The notes beneath the pieces were generated by a model. It was not told the DNA's origin. It did not search any database and saw only the letters and a program-made list of their open reading frames with translations. From positions 62,001 to 126,000 of the forward strand of contig NZ_JAUEPM010000007.1 in NCBI RefSeq assembly GCF_030406385.1: a stretch of 64,000 nucleotides of DNA, given 5' to 3'. Of the stretch, positions 8,407 through 17,040 are shown one piece after another (position 1 is the first letter of the stretch; each line of letters starts with the position of its first letter). The position numbers and the translations under genes were made by a program. This DNA is from Microbacterium oryzae. Lineage in GTDB: Bacteria; Actinomycetota; Actinomycetes; Actinomycetales; Microbacteriaceae.

Positions 8407-8425
8407 AAAGGGTTGCCTTACCTCA
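8407..8425 (-). promoter_or_regulatory. Candidate DtxR/IdeR iron box before the SIP gene
   Basis: Read on the minus strand, TGAGGTAAGGCAACCCTTT matches 15 of 19 positions of the degenerate DtxR/IdeR consensus (TWAGGTWAGSCTWACCTWA). A -10-like TAGACT lies at 8398-8393, so the box would cover the -35 region. The start codon is only about 10 bp after the -10, suggesting a nearly leaderless transcript repressed by iron. Confidence 0.6.
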
Positions 8426-8428
8426 GCA

Positions 8429-8899
8429 TCAGGCAGCGGGCTTCCGCGGCGGCACCGGGTAGCGGCCCGCGATGGTGATGCGGTTGAAGGCGTTGATCGA
8501 CACGCTCAGCCAGCTGACGCCGACGTACTCCTTCTCCGTGAGCACGCCGCCGACCCGCTCGTACAGCTCGTCGGAGATGCCCTCTCGGTGGATGAAGGTG
8601 TGCGCCTCGGCGAGCTCGAGAGCCGCGCGCTCGCGGTCGGTGAACACCCCCGAATCGCGCCAGGCGGAGATCTGCGTGATCTCGTCGGCGGTGAGCCCTG
8701 CGGCGAGCGCGCGGTCGGTGTGGATGCGCAGGCAGTAGGCGCAGTGGTTGAGCTCGGAGCAGTGCAGCATGACGAGCTCCTTGAGCCGGTCGTCGATGCC
8801 GTAGTCCGCTGCGATGCGGCCCACCGTCTGCGAGAACGTCTCCAGCGCCCGGTACGCCTCGATCGCCGACTTGGACAGGTGCACGCGCTGCTCGCTCAT
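8429..8899 (-). CDS. Carboxymuconolactone decarboxylase family protein (AhpD-like)
   Basis: The 156-residue, all-helical protein carries the AhpD signature: E49 followed by C53-A-Y-C56 and H60 (ELNHCAYCLRIH). These residues form the redox-active, proton-relaying site of alkylhydroperoxidase-like proteins. Stand-alone members reduce peroxides with thiol donors or are of unknown substrate. The ATG at 8899 opens MSEQRVHLSKSAIEAYRAL. It lies upstream of the SIP gene on the same strand with a separate iron-box promoter between them. Confidence 0.88.
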   Translation of the reverse strand: MSEQRVHLSKSAIEAYRALETFSQTVGRIAADYGIDDRLKELVMLHCSELNHCAYCLRIHTDRALAAGLTADEITQISAWRDSGVFTDRERAALELAEAHTFIHREGISDELYERVGGVLTEKEYVGVSWLSVSINAFNRITIAGRYPVPPRKPAA

Positions 8900-9095
8900 G
8901 CCTCGACCCTAGCGGCGCCGGTGGCGGGAGGGGTGGAATCCAGACTGCACAGCGCAACGGGCACTGATTAGGCACATCGCTCGCTTCTAGCCGCCTGTTT
9001 CTTGGCAGTCTGATCTCGGATTTCCCGCGAGGCGCCCGACGTCGCCACAATGGAGGGGTCGGCGCGGCCGCCCGACGTCCCCTTCGAGGAGCCAC
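8900..9095. other. Divergent promoter region
   Basis: This 196-bp spacer separates the AhpD-like gene (minus) from the hydrolase-ABC operon (plus). An 8-bp inverted pair, CAGACTGC (8941-8948) and GCAGTCTG (9005-9012), brackets its less GC-rich middle. I cannot assign -35/-10 elements with confidence and see no small gene. Confidence 0.4.
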
Positions 9096-10040
9096 GTGAG
9101 CATCGCCCCCGCGCAAGACACCTCCCCCGCGGACGACTTCGACGAGTTCGCGTTCCTGCCCGAGCAGGCGACGGCGCAGCAGCGCCCCGTGCCCGCCGCT
9201 CGGCGCGTGCATCTCCCCCTGCCCGACGGCCGCGCGCTCGGCGCGCTCGCGTACGGCGAGGGCCGGCCCCGCGTGGTCCTCCTGCACGGCGCCGGCCTCA
9301 ACGCGCACACGTGGGACACCACCGTGATCGCCCTCGGGCTCCCCGTCCTCGCGGTCGACCTCGCGGGCCACGGCGACTCCTCCTGGCGCGACGACGCCGA
9401 CTACCGCCCCCGGGTGCTCGCCGACGACGTCGTGCGTGCGATCGAGACCTGGGCAGGCGCCCCCGTCGTGCTCGTCGGCCACTCGCTCGGCGGACTCACC
9501 GCCGCTGTCGTCGCCGCCCGCCGGCCCGACCTCGTCGCGCAGCTCATCGTGGTCGACATCACGCCCGGGATCGATGCCAGCGGCGGCCCGGCGATCCTCC
9601 GCCGCTTCTACGAGCAGACGGTCTTCGCCGACCGCGACGAGCTGCTCGCCCGCGCGCTGGCCTTCGGTCTCGGCGGATCGCGCGAGCAGGCCCGGCGCGG
9701 CGTCTTCCTCAACTCCCGTGTGCGCGCGGATGGCCGTGTCGAGTGGCGCCACCATTACGCGCGCCTCATCTCGGAGGACGCGCCATTCCCCGCCGGCTCA
9801 CCCGAGGACGGCTGGTCGGACCTCGCCGACGTCGCGGCGCCCATCACCCTCGTCCGCGCGACGTCGGGCTTCGTCTCCGAGCGCGACGCAGCGGACCTCG
9901 CCGAGCGGACGGGCGCGGCCGTCGTCGAGTTCGACGCTCCCCACAACGTGCAGGAGGTCGCCTTCACCGACCTCGCATCCCTCATCGCGCGCCTGGCCGG
10001 CTCGGCCGGCGCCGCCTCGGAAGGAAAGCCGACAGCATGA
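9096..10040 (+). CDS. Alpha/beta-fold hydrolase coupled to a peptide ABC importer
   Basis: The 314-residue alpha/beta hydrolase has an oxyanion loop HGAGLNAHTW (64-73) and nucleophile S130 in GHSLGG. A late APHNVQ histidine (near 289) is the probable catalytic base. The N-terminal 35 residues are acidic and variable. The GTG at 9096 follows GAGGA. Its stop overlaps the next ATG (ATGA), making it the first gene of a six-gene transport operon. It may cleave the imported substrate (ester or amide), but no substrate can be read. Confidence 0.87.
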   Translation: MSIAPAQDTSPADDFDEFAFLPEQATAQQRPVPAARRVHLPLPDGRALGALAYGEGRPRVVLLHGAGLNAHTWDTTVIALGLPVLAVDLAGHGDSSWRDDADYRPRVLADDVVRAIETWAGAPVVLVGHSLGGLTAAVVAARRPDLVAQLIVVDITPGIDASGGPAILRRFYEQTVFADRDELLARALAFGLGGSREQARRGVFLNSRVRADGRVEWRHHYARLISEDAPFPAGSPEDGWSDLADVAAPITLVRATSGFVSERDAADLAERTGAAVVEFDAPHNVQEVAFTDLASLIARLAGSAGAASEGKPTA

Positions 10041-11545
10041 ACCGCCTCTCCCTGCGCGTGACGGCCGTGTCCGCGCTCGCGATCCCGACCCTCATCCTCG
10101 CCGGGTGCGGCGGACAGGGCGGCGACGGTGCGCCGGCGAGCGAGCCGAACCCCGACGCGAGCCTGCGCGTCGGCCTCGTCCTCGAGCCGACCAACCTCGA
10201 CATCCGCCACACCTCGGGAGCCGCGCTCGAGCAGATCCTCGTCGACAACGTCTACGAGGGCCTCGTCACCCGCACGGCGGAGAACGAGATCGTGCCGGCG
10301 CTCGCAACGGAGTGGGAGGTGTCGGACGACGGCCTCATCTACACGTTCGCCCTCGCTGAGGGCGTGACGTTCCACAGCGGCGCCGAGCTCACGGCGCAGG
10401 ACGCGGTCGCCTCCCTCGAGGAGGTCGTCTCCGACGAGAGCGTCGTCGGACACGGCGACCTGGCGGGTGTCGCGTCGGTGTCGGCGCCCGACGACACCAC
10501 GGTCGTGGTGGAGCTGTCGGAGCCGAACCAGAACCTGCTGTTCACCCTCACCGGCCCCGCCGGGCTCGTCCTCGACGAGGGCGACGAGACCGACCTGCAG
10601 TCGGCGGCCAACGGCACCGGCCCCTTCACCCTCGAGGAGTGGAACCAGGGCGAGAGCATCGTCCTCGCCCGCAACGACGACTACTGGGGCGAGGCCGCCG
10701 GCGTCGCCGAGGTCGTCGCAAGCTACATCCCCGACTTCACCGCCGGTGTGAACGCGGCCCTCGACGGCTCGCTCGACGTGCTCACGGCCGTCGACCCGCA
10801 GCTGGCGCCGCAGCTCGACGGCGCGAACGGCTTCTCGCTCACGAAGGGCAAGACCACCGACAAGTACGTCCTGGCGTTCAACAACGCCGAGGCGCCGTTC
10901 GACGACCCACGCGTACGCGAAGCGCTCCGCCGCGCCATCGACCACGAAGCGCTCGTGGAGGCCATCGGGTCGGCCGCGCTGCAGTACGGGCCGATCCCCG
11001 AGCTCGACCCCGGCTACGAGGACCTGTCCGACGTCGCTCCCTACGACCTCGCCCGCGCACGGGAGCTGCTGACCGAGGCCGGCCAGGAGGACCTCCAGCT
11101 CGAGCTGACCATCCCGTCGTTCTACGGGACGACCATCCCGACCTTCCTCGTCTCGGCGTTCAACGACATCGGCGTCGAGCTCACGGTCGATCCGGTCGAG
11201 TTCTCCACATGGCTGCAGGACGTCTACACCAACGGCGACTACCAGCTGAGCGTCGTCAACCACGTCGAGCCGCGGGACTTCGGCGCGTGGGCCGACCCGG
11301 ACTACTACTTCCACTACGACAACGCCGAGGTGCAGGACCTCTACGCGCAGGCCGTCTCGACGGTGGACGCCGACGAGTCCGCGGAGCTGCTCGCGCAGGC
11401 CGCGCGCCTCGTCTCCGAGGACGACGCGGCCGACTGGCTGTACACCGCCGAGACCCTGGTCGCCGTGGGCCCGGGGGTCTCCGGGTTCCCCGTCGACTCC
11501 ATCAACTCCCGCCTCGACCTCGCGTCCGTGACGCTGGCCGGCTGA
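10037..11545 (+). CDS. ABC importer substrate-binding lipoprotein (family 5)
   Basis: The 502-residue extracellular solute-binding protein of the DppA/OppA/NikA class starts with a lipoprotein signal. The lipobox is LAGC with C24. The mature part shows the family pattern near residues 45-80 (LVLEPTNLDIRHTSGAALEQ, then VYEGL). A conserved YDLARARELLTEAG stretch lies in the later lobe. It would deliver peptides, nickel chelates or similar ligands to the following permeases. ATGA overlap with the hydrolase indicates coupling. Confidence 0.93.
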   Translation: MNRLSLRVTAVSALAIPTLILAGCGGQGGDGAPASEPNPDASLRVGLVLEPTNLDIRHTSGAALEQILVDNVYEGLVTRTAENEIVPALATEWEVSDDGLIYTFALAEGVTFHSGAELTAQDAVASLEEVVSDESVVGHGDLAGVASVSAPDDTTVVVELSEPNQNLLFTLTGPAGLVLDEGDETDLQSAANGTGPFTLEEWNQGESIVLARNDDYWGEAAGVAEVVASYIPDFTAGVNAALDGSLDVLTAVDPQLAPQLDGANGFSLTKGKTTDKYVLAFNNAEAPFDDPRVREALRRAIDHEALVEAIGSAALQYGPIPELDPGYEDLSDVAPYDLARARELLTEAGQEDLQLELTIPSFYGTTIPTFLVSAFNDIGVELTVDPVEFSTWLQDVYTNGDYQLSVVNHVEPRDFGAWADPDYYFHYDNAEVQDLYAQAVSTVDADESAELLAQAARLVSEDDAADWLYTAETLVAVGPGVSGFPVDSINSRLDLASVTLAG

Positions 11546-11557
11546 CCGCCCCCGCCG

Positions 11558-12508
11558 GTGCTCCGCTACGTCCTCACGCGGCTCACGCTGCTGGCGCTCG
11601 GCCTCATCGTGGCCAGCGCGCTCGTCTTCGCGACGCTGCGCGTGCTGCCCGGCGACGTCGCGCAGCTCGTCGCGGGCACGGAGGGGAGCCCGGCGCAGGT
11701 GGCGGCCATCCGCGAGAGCCTGGGTCTCGACCGGCCCGCCCTCGCGCAGTACCTCGAGTGGATCGGCGGCGTGCTCCGCGGCGACCTCGGCACCTCGCTC
11801 CTCAGCGGCCGGTCGGTCGCGAGCGAGCTCGCCGCCAAGGCGCAGGTGACGGTGCCGCTCGGCGTCCTCTCCCTCCTCATCGCGCTCGCGATCGCCGTCC
11901 CGCTCGGCGTGCTCTCGGCCATCCGCCGCGGTCGTGCCGACGGCACCGCGATCGGCGTCGTCGCCCAGCTGCTCGCGGCGGTGCCGGTGGTCTGGGCCGG
12001 CATGATGCTCGTCGTCGTCTTCGCGATCGCGCTGCGGTGGTTCCCCGCGCAGGGGTTCCCCCGCGGCGGATGGGCCGACCCCGGCGCCGCGCTGCAGTCG
12101 CTGGCGCTCCCCGCGCTCACGATCGGCGTCGTCGAGGGAGCGCTCCTCCTGCGCTTCGTGCGCAGCGCCACGCTGCTGGCGACCGGCGAGGACCACGTCC
12201 GCACCGCCGCGGCGAAGGGGCTCACCCGCACGCAGGCGCTCCTCCGCCACGGACTGCCTTCTGTGGGGCTGTCGATCATCACCGTGCTCGGGCTGCAGAT
12301 CGCCGGCATCGTCGTGGGCGCCGTCGTCATCGAGCAGGTCTTCAACCTGCCGGGCATCGGACGCATGCTCGTCGACGACGTCGGCAACCGCGACCTGGTG
12401 AAGGTGCAGGGCGACCTGCTCGTGCTGACGGGCTTCGTGCTCGTCATCGGCTTCGTCGTGGACATCGTGCACCGCCTCATCGACCCCCGACAGCGGGAGA
12501 GCGCATGA
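11558..12508 (+). CDS. ABC importer permease (DppB-like)
   Basis: The 316-residue membrane protein has an N-terminal helix, a periplasmic DppB-type domain and a five-helix core. The EAA-like cytoplasmic loop reads RTAAAKGLTRTQALLRHGLP. Family-typical ARxxLGLDRP-like and VVIEQVFNLPGIG segments are present. The GTG at 11558 opens MLRYVLTRL, the usual start of DppB proteins. It pairs with the next permease and overlaps it by 4 bp. Confidence 0.93.
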   Translation: MLRYVLTRLTLLALGLIVASALVFATLRVLPGDVAQLVAGTEGSPAQVAAIRESLGLDRPALAQYLEWIGGVLRGDLGTSLLSGRSVASELAAKAQVTVPLGVLSLLIALAIAVPLGVLSAIRRGRADGTAIGVVAQLLAAVPVVWAGMMLVVVFAIALRWFPAQGFPRGGWADPGAALQSLALPALTIGVVEGALLLRFVRSATLLATGEDHVRTAAAKGLTRTQALLRHGLPSVGLSIITVLGLQIAGIVVGAVVIEQVFNLPGIGRMLVDDVGNRDLVKVQGDLLVLTGFVLVIGFVVDIVHRLIDPRQRESA

Positions 12509-13383
12509 CCCCGGCCGCCGTCCTCGCCCGCATCTGGCGCTCCGCCACGGGCCGCTTCGGCATGCTCGCGGTCGCCGCGATCGTCGCGGTCGCGGTCGTG
12601 TCGCTGTTCTGGACGCCGTTCGACCCGAAGACGGTGGACATCGCCGCCCGCTGGGCGGCTCCCGGATGGCCGCACCTTCTCGGCGGGGACAGCACCGGCC
12701 GCGACATCCTCAGTCTCCTGATGATCGGCGCCCGGACGACCGTGCTCGTCGCTGTCGGCTCGGGCATCGTCGCCACCGTCATCGGCGTGCTCCTCGCCGC
12801 GCTCGGGGCGCTCACCGCGCGCCCGGTCCGCGAGGTCGTCGCCGTGCTCGTGGACATCCTCATCGCGTTCCCCGTGCTGCTCATCGCCATGATGCTCTCG
12901 GCGGTGTGGGGCGGGTCGCTCTGGATCGTCGTGTGGTCGGTCGGCATCGGATTCGGCGTCAACATCGCCCGCGTGGCCCGCGTCGAGCTGCGCCGCGTGC
13001 AGCGCAGCGACTTCGTGCTCGCCGCGCGCGCCTCGGGGCTGACCACCGTGCAGACCCTCACCCGGCACCTCCTGCCGAATGTCCTGCCGGTGTTCATCGT
13101 GCAGCTGTCGTGGTCGATGGCGGCGGCCGTGCTCGCGGAGGCGGGCCTGTCGTTCCTCGGCTTCGGCGCTCCCGTGACCCAGCCGAGCTGGGGTCTCCTC
13201 CTCGGCGAGACGCAGGCCTACATCTCCCTGCATCCGCTCTCGGTGCTGTGGCCGGGGCTCGCGATCACCGTCACCGTGCTCGCGCTGAACCTCCTCGGCG
13301 ACGCGCTGCGCGAGGCGTCGGACCCGACGCTCCGCCGGGACGAGGCGGAGCCGCACGCACCGCAGCCGGCGGTGGTCGCATGA
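12505..13383 (+). CDS. ABC importer permease (DppC-like)
   Basis: The 292-residue second permease has an N-terminal DppC/OppC-type helix (about 18-40). The characteristic LGGDSTGRDILS motif lies near 62-73, and the EAA loop is ARASGLTTVQTLTRHLLPN. It forms the channel with the DppB-like subunit. Both ends overlap the neighbouring genes by ATGA, so the four transport genes are tightly coupled. Confidence 0.93.
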   Translation: MTPAAVLARIWRSATGRFGMLAVAAIVAVAVVSLFWTPFDPKTVDIAARWAAPGWPHLLGGDSTGRDILSLLMIGARTTVLVAVGSGIVATVIGVLLAALGALTARPVREVVAVLVDILIAFPVLLIAMMLSAVWGGSLWIVVWSVGIGFGVNIARVARVELRRVQRSDFVLAARASGLTTVQTLTRHLLPNVLPVFIVQLSWSMAAAVLAEAGLSFLGFGAPVTQPSWGLLLGETQAYISLHPLSVLWPGLAITVTVLALNLLGDALREASDPTLRRDEAEPHAPQPAVVA

Positions 13384-14192
13384 CGCTCGAGGTCTCCGGG
13401 CTCACGATCGAGATCGCCGGCCGTCGCGTCGTCGACGACGTGTCGTTCACGGTGCCCGAGGGCGCCCGTGTCGGGATCATCGGCGAGTCCGGCTCGGGGA
13501 AATCGCTCACGGCCCTGGCCATCCTCGGTCTTCTCCCCGCCGGCGCCGTCGCAACGGGGAGCATCCGCTGGCAGGGGGCGGAGATCCTCGGGGTGCCGGA
13601 CCGGGAGCTCGCCCGCCTGCGCGGCGACGAGATCGGCATGGTCTTCCAGGAGCCGCAGACCGCCCTCAATCCGATCCGCACCGTGGGCCGGCAGATCTCG
13701 GAGGCCGTGCGCATCCATCGCGACGTCTCCCGGCGGGATGCCGCGGAGATCGCCGTGGCCGAGGCCCGGCGCGTGGCGCTGCCGGACCCGGAGTCGATCG
13801 TCGCCCGCTACCCGCACCAGCTCTCCGGCGGGCAGCGGCAGCGCGTGGCGCTCGCCATGGCGCTGGCGTGCCGTCCGCACCTGCTCATCGCCGACGAGCC
13901 GACGACCGCGCTGGATGTGACCATCCAGGCCGAGATCCTGCGGCTCCTCCTCTCCCTCGTCGAGGACGCCGGCATGTCGCTGGTGTTCATCACGCACGAC
14001 CTCGCCGTGCTGTCGCAGGTCGCCACGCACGGCGTGGTCCTCGAGCACGGCCGCGTCGTCGAGGAGGCCCCGGTGGCCCGCCTCCTGTCGCACCCGTCGC
14101 ACCCCGTGACGCAGGGTCTCCTGCGTGATGCGACCGCGACGCTGTGGCGCCCGGGCGCGGATCCCGGCGGGAAGATGGAGGGGGGCGCATGA
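13380..14192 (+). CDS. ABC importer ATP-binding protein (DppD-like)
   Basis: The 270-residue nucleotide-binding subunit has Walker A GESGSGKS (35-42) and signature LSGGQRQR near 146. Walker B is [12 protein letters not shown] near 170. It energises the permease pair together with the next gene product. The C-terminal oligopeptide-transporter extension is shorter than in classical DppD (about 330 residues) and lacks its Cys cluster. Confidence 0.93.
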   Translation: MTLEVSGLTIEIAGRRVVDDVSFTVPEGARVGIIGESGSGKSLTALAILGLLPAGAVATGSIRWQGAEILGVPDRELARLRGDEIGMVFQEPQTALNPIRTVGRQISEAVRIHRDVSRRDAAEIAVAEARRVALPDPESIVARYPHQLSGGQRQRVALAMALACRPHLLIADEPTTALDVTIQAEILRLLLSLVEDAGMSLVFITHDLAVLSQVATHGVVLEHGRVVEEAPVARLLSHPSHPVTQGLLRDATATLWRPGADPGGKMEGGA

Positions 14193-14983
14193 GCGACATC
14201 GCGATGCAGGCGCGCGCAGTCGAGCGCCGCTACCGGCACTCGCGCCGCACGCTGTTCGAGCGGCCGCGCGAGACCGTCGCCCTGCACCCCACCGACCTCG
14301 AGATCCGCCGCGGCGACGCGGTGGGGATCATCGGCGAGTCGGGCTCCGGGAAGTCCACGCTCGTCCGCCTGCTGCTGGGCCTCGACGTCCCCACGGCGGG
14401 CGCCGTCGAGTACGCCGGCCGCGCGATCGGCGCCCGAGCGCGCGCGCGGTCGCTGCACTGGCTGCGCGCCGCGACCGGCATCGTCTTCCAGGACCCGTAC
14501 GCCTCGCTCGATCCGCGGATGACCGTGGGCCGCATCGTGGGCGAGCCGCTGTGGGCGCTGGGGGTCGCGGGTGACCGTCGCGCTCGCGTGCGCGAGGTGC
14601 TCGCCGACGTGGGGCTCGAGCCCGACATGGCGAACCGCTATCCGCAGGAGTTCTCCGGCGGCCAGCGTCAGCGCATCGCCCTCGCCCGCGCGATCGTCCA
14701 CGGCCCGGAGACCCTCGTCGGGGATGAGCCGCTGTCGGCGCTCGACGTCACCGTGCGCGCGCAGATCCTCGCGCTGCTGGCCGAGCTCCGCGCGCGCGAG
14801 CGGATGACCCTCGTGCTCGTCTCGCACGACATCGGCGTCGTGCAGAGCCTGTGCGACGTGGTCGTCGTCATGAAGGACGGCCGCATCGTCGAGCAGGGCC
14901 CCACGCAGCAGGTGCTGCACGCGCCCCGCGAGGAGTACACGCGGAAGCTGCTCGCCGCGGTCCCCACCATCGAGGGCGTCTGA
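14189..14983 (+). CDS. ABC importer ATP-binding protein (DppF-like)
   Basis: The 264-residue second ATPase has Walker [10 protein letters not shown] (49-57), Q-loop [12 protein letters not shown] and signature FSGGQRQR. Walker B reads [12 protein letters not shown], where Gly replaces the usual Ala. It closes the operon, and its stop is 7 bp from the convergent GNAT gene. With the binding lipoprotein and two permeases this is a complete importer. Confidence 0.92.
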   Translation: MSDIAMQARAVERRYRHSRRTLFERPRETVALHPTDLEIRRGDAVGIIGESGSGKSTLVRLLLGLDVPTAGAVEYAGRAIGARARARSLHWLRAATGIVFQDPYASLDPRMTVGRIVGEPLWALGVAGDRRARVREVLADVGLEPDMANRYPQEFSGGQRQRIALARAIVHGPETLVGDEPLSALDVTVRAQILALLAELRARERMTLVLVSHDIGVVQSLCDVVVVMKDGRIVEQGPTQQVLHAPREEYTRKLLAAVPTIEGV

Positions 14984-14990
14984 CGCGTGC

Positions 14991-15617
14991 TCAGTCTCCG
15001 CCGCGGAGCAGACGCGCGAGGCGGCCGGGGCGACGCGGCGGCGTGAGCGACTTCTGCAGGTACACCGTCCCGAGCCAGCGTCCGAATTTGAAGCCGACCC
15101 GGCCCATCCGCCCGACCTCCTCGAACCCGAAGCGCCGATGCAGGGCGAGCGATCCCTCGGCTCCGGAGTCGCTGATGACCGCGACGATCTCGCGCAGCCC
15201 CTTCTCCTCGCACGCCGCGATCAGGGCGGCCAGCAGCGCGGTCCCGAGGCCTTTGCCGGTCGCGGCCTGGCCGAGGTAGATCGAGTTCTCGACGGTGTAG
15301 CGGAACGACGACTTTCCCGACCACGGCGAGACGAGCGCGTAGCCGAGCACCTGGCCCGTCGGCGCCACCGCCACGAGGAATGGCAGATCAAGCTTCTGCA
15401 GGTGGAGGAACTTGTCCTTCCACTGTCGATGCGTCCACTTCCGCTCGTCGAACGTGACCACGGAGTTCGTCACGTAGTGGTTGTAGATCTCGCGGATGTC
15501 CTCGATGTCGCCCTGCTGCGCGGGCCGGATCTCATACGAGAACGGCCGTTCCGGCTCGGGCCGACGCTGCAGGTGTCGCGGCAGCCGCCGACGCCGCTGA
15601 TATTCCTCCGCGCGCAT
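14991..15617 (-). CDS. GNAT family N-acetyltransferase (phosphinothricin-acetyltransferase-like)
   Basis: The 208-residue GNAT protein has a basic N-terminal extension ([20 protein letters not shown]) before the catalytic domain from about residue 28. Pat-like features are [17 protein letters not shown] and the acetyl-CoA loop [13 protein letters not shown]. The conserved [21 protein letters not shown] segment of this subfamily (here given as [12 protein letters not shown] plus VGFKFGRW) is at 160-185. Such enzymes acetylate amino acid analogues or methionine sulfoximine; the natural substrate here is unknown. Confidence 0.87.
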   Translation of the reverse strand: MRAEEYQRRRRLPRHLQRRPEPERPFSYEIRPAQQGDIEDIREIYNHYVTNSVVTFDERKWTHRQWKDKFLHLQKLDLPFLVAVAPTGQVLGYALVSPWSGKSSFRYTVENSIYLGQAATGKGLGTALLAALIAACEEKGLREIVAVISDSGAEGSLALHRRFGFEEVGRMGRVGFKFGRWLGTVYLQKSLTPPRRPGRLARLLRGGD

Positions 15618-15626
15618 GCGTCCAGC

Positions 15627-16322
15627 CTACGCGGGCACCGTCCAGTCGACGGGCTCCGCCCCTTGCTCGGCGAGGAGCGCGTTGGCCCGAGAGAACGGCC
15701 GCGACCCGAAGAATCCGCGGCTCGCCGACAGCGGCGAGGGGTGAGGCGACTGCACGGACGGCACGTCGCCGAGGAGCGACGTGAGATTCGCCGCATCGCG
15801 ACCCCACAGGATGGCCACGAGCGGCCGGTCGCGCGCCGCGAGCGCGCGGATGGCTGTCTCGGTCACCTTCTCCCAGCCCCAGCCGCGGTGCGAGGCCGGC
15901 TCTCCCGGCCGCACCGTGAGCACGCGGTTGAGGAGCATGACGCCCTGATCGCTCCACGCCGACAGGTCGCCGTGCGGCGCTGGCGGGATGCCGAGGTCGC
16001 CCTCCAGCTCGCGGTAGATGTTCTGCAGGCTGCGCGGAACCGGCCGCACGTGGCGCTCGACCGCGAACGACAGGCCGATCGGATGGCCCGGGGTGGGATA
16101 GGGATCCTGTCCGACGATGAGCACGCGGACGTCGGCGAGCGGCCGTTGGAACGCGCGCAGCACGTGGTCGCCCGCCGGCAGGTACGAGCGTCCCGCCGCC
16201 GTCTCCGCGCGCAGTCGGTCGCCGAGCGCGGCGATGTCGCCCGCGACCGGCGCCAGCGCCTCGGCCCAGCCGCGGTCGATGAGCCCCGCCTCGGCGAGCT
16301 CGGGAAGGGAGCGCCCCGGCAT
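15627..16322 (-). CDS. ung: Uracil-DNA glycosylase, family 1
   Basis: The 231-residue enzyme excises uracil from DNA. The water-activating motif GQDPYP contains D73, and the uracil-contacting and minor-groove loops [10 protein letters not shown] and [11 protein letters not shown] are intact. Relatives start close to the ATG at 16322 ([16 protein letters not shown]). A GTG at 16334 overlapping the upstream stop (GTGA) would add four residues and is a real alternative. It follows the phosphoribosyltransferase gene in the same orientation. Confidence 0.93.
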   Translation of the reverse strand: MPGRSLPELAEAGLIDRGWAEALAPVAGDIAALGDRLRAETAAGRSYLPAGDHVLRAFQRPLADVRVLIVGQDPYPTPGHPIGLSFAVERHVRPVPRSLQNIYRELEGDLGIPPAPHGDLSAWSDQGVMLLNRVLTVRPGEPASHRGWGWEKVTETAIRALAARDRPLVAILWGRDAANLTSLLGDVPSVQSPHPSPLSASRGFFGSRPFSRANALLAEQGAEPVDWTVPA

Positions 16323-16330
16323 CTGGCCGA

Positions 16331-16840
16331 TCACGCGCTCGGCGCCAGGCCGAGGTCCTCCTGGCGCACCGTACCGCGGGCCGACCACGGGAAGTCGATC
16401 CAGAGGTCGGTGTCCTTCCAGGCGTAGTCGGGCTGGATGACCGTGGTCGGCTTGGTGAAGATGGTCACCGACCGCACGTCGGCGCCCTTGTCCGAGAGCA
16501 GCCGCACGGCGAGCGCCAGCGTGCGCCCGGAGTCGGCCACGTCGTCGACGAGCAGCACGCGGCGCCCGGCGAGGTAGTCCATGTCGAGCGCGGGCGGGAG
16601 CACCTCGGGCGCATCCCGCACCGTGCCGATGCCGGTGTAGAACTCGACGTTGATCGCGCCGCAGTTCTTCGCGCCGAGTCCGTAGGCGATCGCCCCGGCC
16701 GGCAGCAGTCCGCCTCGGGCGATCGCGACGACGACCTCCGGCTCGAACCCGCTGTCGAGGATGGCGCGGGCGAGATCGCGCGTGGCTGCGCCGAACCCGT
16801 CCCAGGTGAGGATCTCGCGCTCGTCGGATGCGTCGGTCAC
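16331..16840 (-). CDS. Purine-type phosphoribosyltransferase
   Basis: The 169-residue PRTase has the PRPP-binding signature [13 protein letters not shown] (95-107) and the pyrophosphate loop [12 protein letters not shown]. This matches small hypoxanthine/xanthine/guanine PRTases that salvage purine bases. The GTG start at 16840 is preferred because GAAAGGG sits about 8 bp upstream; the ATG 54 bp earlier lacks a comparable site. Substrate preference cannot be decided here. Confidence 0.88.
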   Translation of the reverse strand: MTDASDEREILTWDGFGAATRDLARAILDSGFEPEVVVAIARGGLLPAGAIAYGLGAKNCGAINVEFYTGIGTVRDAPEVLPPALDMDYLAGRRVLLVDDVADSGRTLALAVRLLSDKGADVRSVTIFTKPTTVIQPDYAWKDTDLWIDFPWSARGTVRQEDLGLAPSA

Positions 16841-16892
16841 GGTGTGCGCCCTTTCACGGTGTGCTGGTGTGCGGAGTGGTGCGCCGGGCACC

Positions 16893-17040
16893 ATGTCTCA
16901 CTCGCGGCGGGAATCACCGGCGGATGGCCGCACCGAGTGAGACACGGAATGATCACCCAGGCTCCCATGTCTCACTCGCGGCGGGAATCACCGGTGGATG
17001 GCCGCACCGAGTGAGACACGGGATGGTCATCCAGGCTCCC
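16893..17040. repeat. Paired TGTCTCACT palindromic element, locus 1
   Basis: Two direct copies with a 74-bp period occur at 16893 and 16967. Each has TGTCTCACTC at the left, CGGCGGG inside and GAGTGAGACACGG at the right, so each forms an imperfect palindrome of about 55 bp. The copies differ at a few positions. The repeated unit includes the trailing segment ending AGGCTCCC, and in the second copy this contains the stop codon of the SDR gene. Related pairs lie at 27507 and 30179. Confidence 0.85.

Noticed and set aside
8941..9012. Inverted 8-mers CAGACTGC/GCAGTCTG in the divergent spacer as an operator
   Set aside because: The arms are 56 bp apart, too far for a single dimer site; kept only as a note in the spacer entry.
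9755..12472. A 905-residue minus-strand open frame under the ABC operon
   Set aside because: It lies opposite the hydrolase, the binding protein and a permease that are all well supported; its His/Asp/Arg-rich sequence is not protein-like.
16893..17040. Possible insertion sequence ends
   Set aside because: The palindromes have no transposase between or beside them and no target-site duplication is visible; they are scored as repeats only.
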